Assembly: GCF_020511115.1 (NCBI RefSeq)
Contig: NZ_JAJAVH010000001.1
Location: 868,001-932,000 of the forward strand
DNA: 64,000 bases
Source of the DNA: Luteimonas panaciterrae
Lineage (GTDB): Bacteria > Pseudomonadota > Gammaproteobacteria > Xanthomonadales > Xanthomonadaceae
Direction of reading: 5' to 3'
A program made the translations under genes and the position numbers. A model generated the notes under the pieces. That model did not search any database, was not told where the DNA came from, and worked only from the letters and a program-made list of their open reading frames with translations. This document shows, in pieces, positions 60,706 to 64,000 of the stretch (within the stretch, counting starts at the first letter, position 1; each line of letters begins with the position of its first letter).

Positions 60706-62709
60706 TTACTCGCCCGCGCGCGTGCGCACCCGCAACACCGGCATGCCGGTGCCCGGATGCGGCGCCTGCACGGCGTCGAGATCACGCAGCGCCGCGCGCA
60801 CCTCGTCGTGCGCGCGGCTGGAAGACCCCACGGGCGCCGCCTGTGGCAGCCAGAGCCCGAACACGCCAAACGGCTCGGCGTAACGCAGCGTCTGCGTGCT
60901 GCCGATCCACAAGGGCGTGCCGTCGCGCAGCCGCGCCGGCGCCCGCCACAGGCGCAGTACCTTGGTCTCGTGCGAATCCTTGCCCGGACGGCGTAGCAGC
61001 AACACTTCGGCCTCGGCATCGAGCGTAGCCGGCAGCACCGGCTGCAGTTCCGGCGGCGTGTCGTCGTCGAGCAGGTGCAGCGTCTCCAGCCAGCCGGCCT
61101 GCGGCTGCACGCCCCAGCCATTGGCCTGCAGGCGCCGTTGCAGCGGTTCCAGCGGTCCGGCCACCTGCAGGTCGAGCGGCCAGCGCTGGTTGGCCTCGCG
61201 CTCGCGTTCCGCCGGCAGGATCGTCCAGCCGGTGTTCCACCAGGTCTGGGCGTCCATCACGATGCGCGGCGGCCCCGGCGTGAAGCGCGCCAGCACGTCG
61301 TCCACCGCGCGCGGCGCGTGCCACAGCGCCGCCGCCAGGAAGGTCAGATAGAAGATCCACGCCGGCGGACCCATCCAGAACGAGCGCGCGACGTGCCGGC
61401 GATAGGCGATGCCGAGCATCAGCAGCCAGACGATGCCGAACAGCATCCCGCCGACCACGTCGCTCAGCCAGTGCGCGCCGAAGTACAACCGCGCGAAGCC
61501 CAGCAGCGCGACCACGGCACCGGAGAGCACATACGGCCAGACCCGCTGCCGCCCCGGCAGCTCGCGCGCGATCAGCACGGCGAAGAAACCGAAGGTGATC
61601 GTGGTCATCGTCACCGCGATCGACGGGAAGCCGAAACCGCGCGGCGCGGTCGGCGGATTGGGCATGTCCACCACCGCGCCGAGCAATGCCGTCAGCACCA
61701 GCCCGAACGCCAGCGCCGCCAGCCAGTGCGCAGCCGCGATCCAGCGCCGGCGCCACAGCAGCCACGCCAGCGTCAGCACGATGGCGGGGATCAGTACCAT
61801 CGCATCGCCGATCGAGGCCAGCGCGGCCATCAGCCGGTCGGCCAGCGGATTGCGTAGCGCCAGCATCGTCTCGAACACGACACGGTCCAGGCCCAGCGGC
61901 TCGTTCTTGCCCATCAGCACCGTGCCGAGCAGGGCGAACCAGGCCACGCCGATCCCCAGCAGGCACGCCGCCAGGATCGCCAGGGATGGCGACTCGGGCC
62001 GGTTCGGATCGATCAGCGCCCCCGCGTAGCGGCCCAGATGCGGATGCGCGCGTGTCCAGCGCAGGGCGCGCGCCAGCAGCGAATCGGCATGGCCGGCGAA
62101 CCAGCGGTACGTGTACAGCACCGCCGCCCACATCAGCAGTAGCGCCGCCAGCAGCCCGCCCAGCACCAGCGCCAGGCGATTGGCCACGGCGGCCACCGCG
62201 TCGTAGGCATGGCCGAGCAGCCAGCCCGGCGCCAGGAACAGCATCGCCCACAACAGCGCCGCCAGCAGGCTGGCCGGCGCGTAGCGCCGCAACGGCATGC
62301 GCAACATCCCCGCCACCGCCGGCACGAACGGCCGGATCGCGCCGACGAAGCGCGCCACCAGCACGCTCTTGATCGAATTACGGCGGAACAGCACCTCGCC
62401 GCGATCGAGCAGCTGCGGATAGCGCGAGAACGGCCACACGCCGCGCAGCTTCGGCCCCCAGCGATACCCGACCCAATAGCTGGTGGCATCGCCGACGAAC
62501 GCGCCCAGCGCCGCGCACAGCACCGCGTAGGGACCGGAGATCTCGCCCAGGCTGATCAGCACGCCGACGCCGAACAGCAACGGGATCGACGGCACCGCCG
62601 CGCCGAGGATCAGCAACGAATCGCCGAACGCGATCGCGAAGATCACCAGGCCGGCGGCGAGGGGATGCGTGCCGATCCATGCGACGAGACTGTCGAACCA
62701 TCCATTCAT
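60706..62709 (-). CDS. DedA-PAP2-LssY fusion membrane protein
   Basis: 667 residues. Residues 1-200: DedA/SNARE-associated family (FGDSLLILGAAVPSIPLLFG, GAFVGDATSYWVGYRWG, RFVGAIRPFVPAVAGM). Middle: PAP2 phosphatase (FGFPSIAVTMTTITFGF, FARLYFGAHWLSDVVGGMLFG; the usual PSGH is PSIA here). C-terminal 190 residues: LssY-type soluble domain (WNTGWTILPAEREREANQRWPLDLQ...GWGVQPQAGWLETLHLL). May act in undecaprenyl or phospholipid phosphate turnover; the change in the PAP2 His motif questions its catalysis. Confidence 0.85.
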   Translation of the reverse strand: MNGWFDSLVAWIGTHPLAAGLVIFAIAFGDSLLILGAAVPSIPLLFGVGVLISLGEISGPYAVLCAALGAFVGDATSYWVGYRWGPKLRGVWPFSRYPQLLDRGEVLFRRNSIKSVLVARFVGAIRPFVPAVAGMLRMPLRRYAPASLLAALLWAMLFLAPGWLLGHAYDAVAAVANRLALVLGGLLAALLLMWAAVLYTYRWFAGHADSLLARALRWTRAHPHLGRYAGALIDPNRPESPSLAILAACLLGIGVAWFALLGTVLMGKNEPLGLDRVVFETMLALRNPLADRLMAALASIGDAMVLIPAIVLTLAWLLWRRRWIAAAHWLAALAFGLVLTALLGAVVDMPNPPTAPRGFGFPSIAVTMTTITFGFFAVLIARELPGRQRVWPYVLSGAVVALLGFARLYFGAHWLSDVVGGMLFGIVWLLMLGIAYRRHVARSFWMGPPAWIFYLTFLAAALWHAPRAVDDVLARFTPGPPRIVMDAQTWWNTGWTILPAEREREANQRWPLDLQVAGPLEPLQRRLQANGWGVQPQAGWLETLHLLDDDTPPELQPVLPATLDAEAEVLLLRRPGKDSHETKVLRLWRAPARLRDGTPLWIGSTQTLRYAEPFGVFGLWLPQAAPVGSSSRAHDEVRAALRDLDAVQAPHPGTGMPVLRVRTRAGE

Positions 62710-62742
62710 GGCGGGCGATTATGGCAGGTGAGCGACCGCGCT

Positions 62743-62820
62743 TAGCCGATGCCCGATCGGCATCGGCTGCGCTCGTGAACGCACGGTCAAGAATGGCCGG
62801 GCCGTACGTTCCGAAACCGC
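62743..62820 (+). repeat. Dispersed two-hairpin repeat, copy 3
   Basis: AGCCGATGCC-CGAT-CGGCATCGGCT (perfect stem), then GTGAACGCACGG...GAATGGCCGGGCCG and CGTTCCGAAACC. Same element as at 32848 and 34356; in the upstream region of the DedA-PAP2 gene. Confidence 0.75.
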
Positions 62821-62953
62821 AAGGCCGCGCCATGGAAGGCATTCAAACAAAATCGCTGATCTTGAGTTCCATCGGCGCGGAAGATGCGCGCCGGACGAGA
62901 ATGACGCAAAAGCATGTACGCTTCGCCCGACCCTCGCCAACGGACGCCGACAC

Positions 62954-63769
62954 ATGTCCCTAGCCAACAAGACCCTCTTCATCACCGGCGCTTCGCGCGG
63001 CATCGGCCTGGCGATCGCGCTGCGCGCCGCGCGCGACGGCGCCAACGTGGTGATCGCGGCGAAGTCCGACGTGCCCAATCCCAAGCTGCCGGGCACGATC
63101 CATTCCGCTGCCGAGGCCGTGACGGCCGCGGGCGGGCACGGCCTGGCGCTGAAATGCGACATCCGCGAGGAGGAGCAGGTGCATGCCGCCGTGGCCGCGA
63201 CCATCGACGCCTTCGGTGGCATCGACATCCTGGTCAACAACGCCAGCGCGATCTGGCTGCGCGGCACGCTCGACACGCCGATGAAGCGCTTCGACCTGAT
63301 GCAGCAGGTCAACGCGCGCGGCAGCTTCCTGTGCGCGCAGGCGTGCCTGCCACATCTGCTGAAGGCGCCGAATCCGCACATCCTCACGCTGTGCCCGCCG
63401 CCGTCGCTCGATCCGAAGTGGTGGGCGCCGCATACCGGCTACACGCTGGCGAAGATGGGCATGAGTTTCGTGACGCTCGGACTGGCCGGCGAATTCGGCC
63501 CGCAGGGCGTGGCCGTGAACGCGTTGTGGCCGCGCACGCTGATCGCGACCGATGCGCTCAACCTGATCCCCGGCGTGAGCGCGGGGAACGGGCGCAAGCC
63601 GGAGATCATGGGGGATGCGGCGCATGCGGTGCTGACGCGGGATGCCGCCGGGTTCTATGGCCGGTTTCTGATTGACGATGAAGTGTTGGGTGAGGCGGGG
63701 GTGACGGATTTTTCGGGGTATGCGGTGGATTTGGCGCAGCCGTTGTTTCCGGATTTGTTTTTGGATTGA
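62954..63769 (+). CDS. Short-chain dehydrogenase/reductase (HSDL2-like)
   Basis: 271 residues. Rossmann motif TGASRGIG (11-18), NNAS, catalytic YTLAK with a serine 12 residues earlier in PPPS. The HILTLCPPPS and WWAPHTGYTLAKMGMS segments resemble the hydroxysteroid-dehydrogenase-like protein 2 subgroup. NAD(P)H-dependent oxidoreductase; substrate unknown. Confidence 0.88.
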   Translation: MSLANKTLFITGASRGIGLAIALRAARDGANVVIAAKSDVPNPKLPGTIHSAAEAVTAAGGHGLALKCDIREEEQVHAAVAATIDAFGGIDILVNNASAIWLRGTLDTPMKRFDLMQQVNARGSFLCAQACLPHLLKAPNPHILTLCPPPSLDPKWWAPHTGYTLAKMGMSFVTLGLAGEFGPQGVAVNALWPRTLIATDALNLIPGVSAGNGRKPEIMGDAAHAVLTRDAAGFYGRFLIDDEVLGEAGVTDFSGYAVDLAQPLFPDLFLD

Positions 63770-63813
63770 GGTGTGGTTGGAACGAATGCGAAAGCGCCGG
63801 GGTTTGTCTTTGC

Positions 63814-63841
63814 CGTCATTCCCGCGAAGGCGGGAGTCCAG
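63814..63841. repeat. REP-like palindrome
   Basis: CGTCATTCCCGC-GAAG-GCGGGAGTCCAG, same family as the unit at position 5. The remaining sequence to the window end has no gene. Confidence 0.75.
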
Positions 63842-63965
63842 GGACTTTCGTGCGGTTGGTGTGACGCTGTTTTAGCAGAAGCTCTAGATTCCCCTGGCGG
63901 GAATCACAACCGTCACTTCGAAAGAAGTCTTGCAGCCCTCCCTGGCGCGACTTCACGGCTTCGGG

Positions 63966-64000
63966 TCGTCCGGCCCGGCCATCCATGGCCGGGCGTTCGG
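63966..64000 (-). repeat. Dispersed two-hairpin repeat, copy 4 (partial, reverse)
   Basis: The reverse complement reads CCGAACGCCCGGCCATGGAT, GGCCGGGCCGG, CCCGAAGC, matching the second half of copies 1-3. Cut by the window edge. Confidence 0.65.

Overview
The window is high-GC DNA from a gammaproteobacterium, most probably of the order Lysobacterales/Xanthomonadales (Lysobacter, Luteimonas or Rhodanobacteraceae-like). Pointers are the ilv gene order preceded by an attenuator, several families of short palindromic intergenic repeats typical of that order, a K+-independent proton pyrophosphatase together with a PPi-type phosphofructokinase, a DUF1272 protein and an Mpl ligase next to a short adenylate kinase. 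I see no insertion sequence, prophage, CRISPR array, rRNA or tRNA.

Region 1 (1-12500, minus strand) is a colinear threonine-to-isoleucine/valine factory. A thr leader peptide rich in Thr/Ile precedes thrA-thrB-thrC. Directly downstream a second leader peptide rich in Leu/Val/Ile and an intrinsic terminator precede ilvD-ilvC-ilvG-ilvM-ilvE-ilvA, with ilvA running off the left edge. Both leaders carry a segment complementary to the 5' arm of the downstream hairpin, as expected for ribosome-mediated attenuation.

Region 2 (13000-18000) holds a secreted beta-propeller/cadherin-like protein and, convergent to it, a two-gene class II lanthipeptide locus: a 70-residue precursor with five Cys in its core and a complete LanM synthetase.

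Region 3 (18300-30350) has a two-component RND efflux pump, a glycerol module (glpD-glpF-glpK plus an OprB-type porin) and thiC under a TPP riboswitch.

Region 4 (30500-45500) is a mix of envelope and housekeeping genes with accessory toxins. These are an ion channel, a free-standing RNase A-like toxin with its CdiI-type immunity protein, inorganic pyrophosphatase, an RTX-repeat protein with a 15-proline N-terminus and an M91-like zinc protease end, a DUF2252 protein with a signal peptide, H+-pyrophosphatase, a sterol-desaturase-family hydroxylase, a DinB-fold protein and PPi-phosphofructokinase.

Region 5 (45670-57040, minus strand) is a tightly coupled six-gene operon: a one-module NRPS (C-A-T-TE, glycine-like code), a GT1 glycosyltransferase, a penicillin-acylase-family hydrolase, two free-standing condensation/PapA-like acyltransferases and a GT2 glycosyltransferase. 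It reads as an unassigned glycosylated, acylated amino-acid or peptidolipid pathway.

Region 6 (57800-64000) returns to housekeeping: adk, mpl, a Lon-N-domain protein, a DedA-PAP2-LssY fusion protein and an SDR oxidoreductase. The best candidates for undescribed biology are the lanthipeptide pair, the NRPS/glycosyltransferase/acyltransferase operon, and the RTX-M91 protein. All gene names are from reading motifs and family resemblance by eye; no database search was made.
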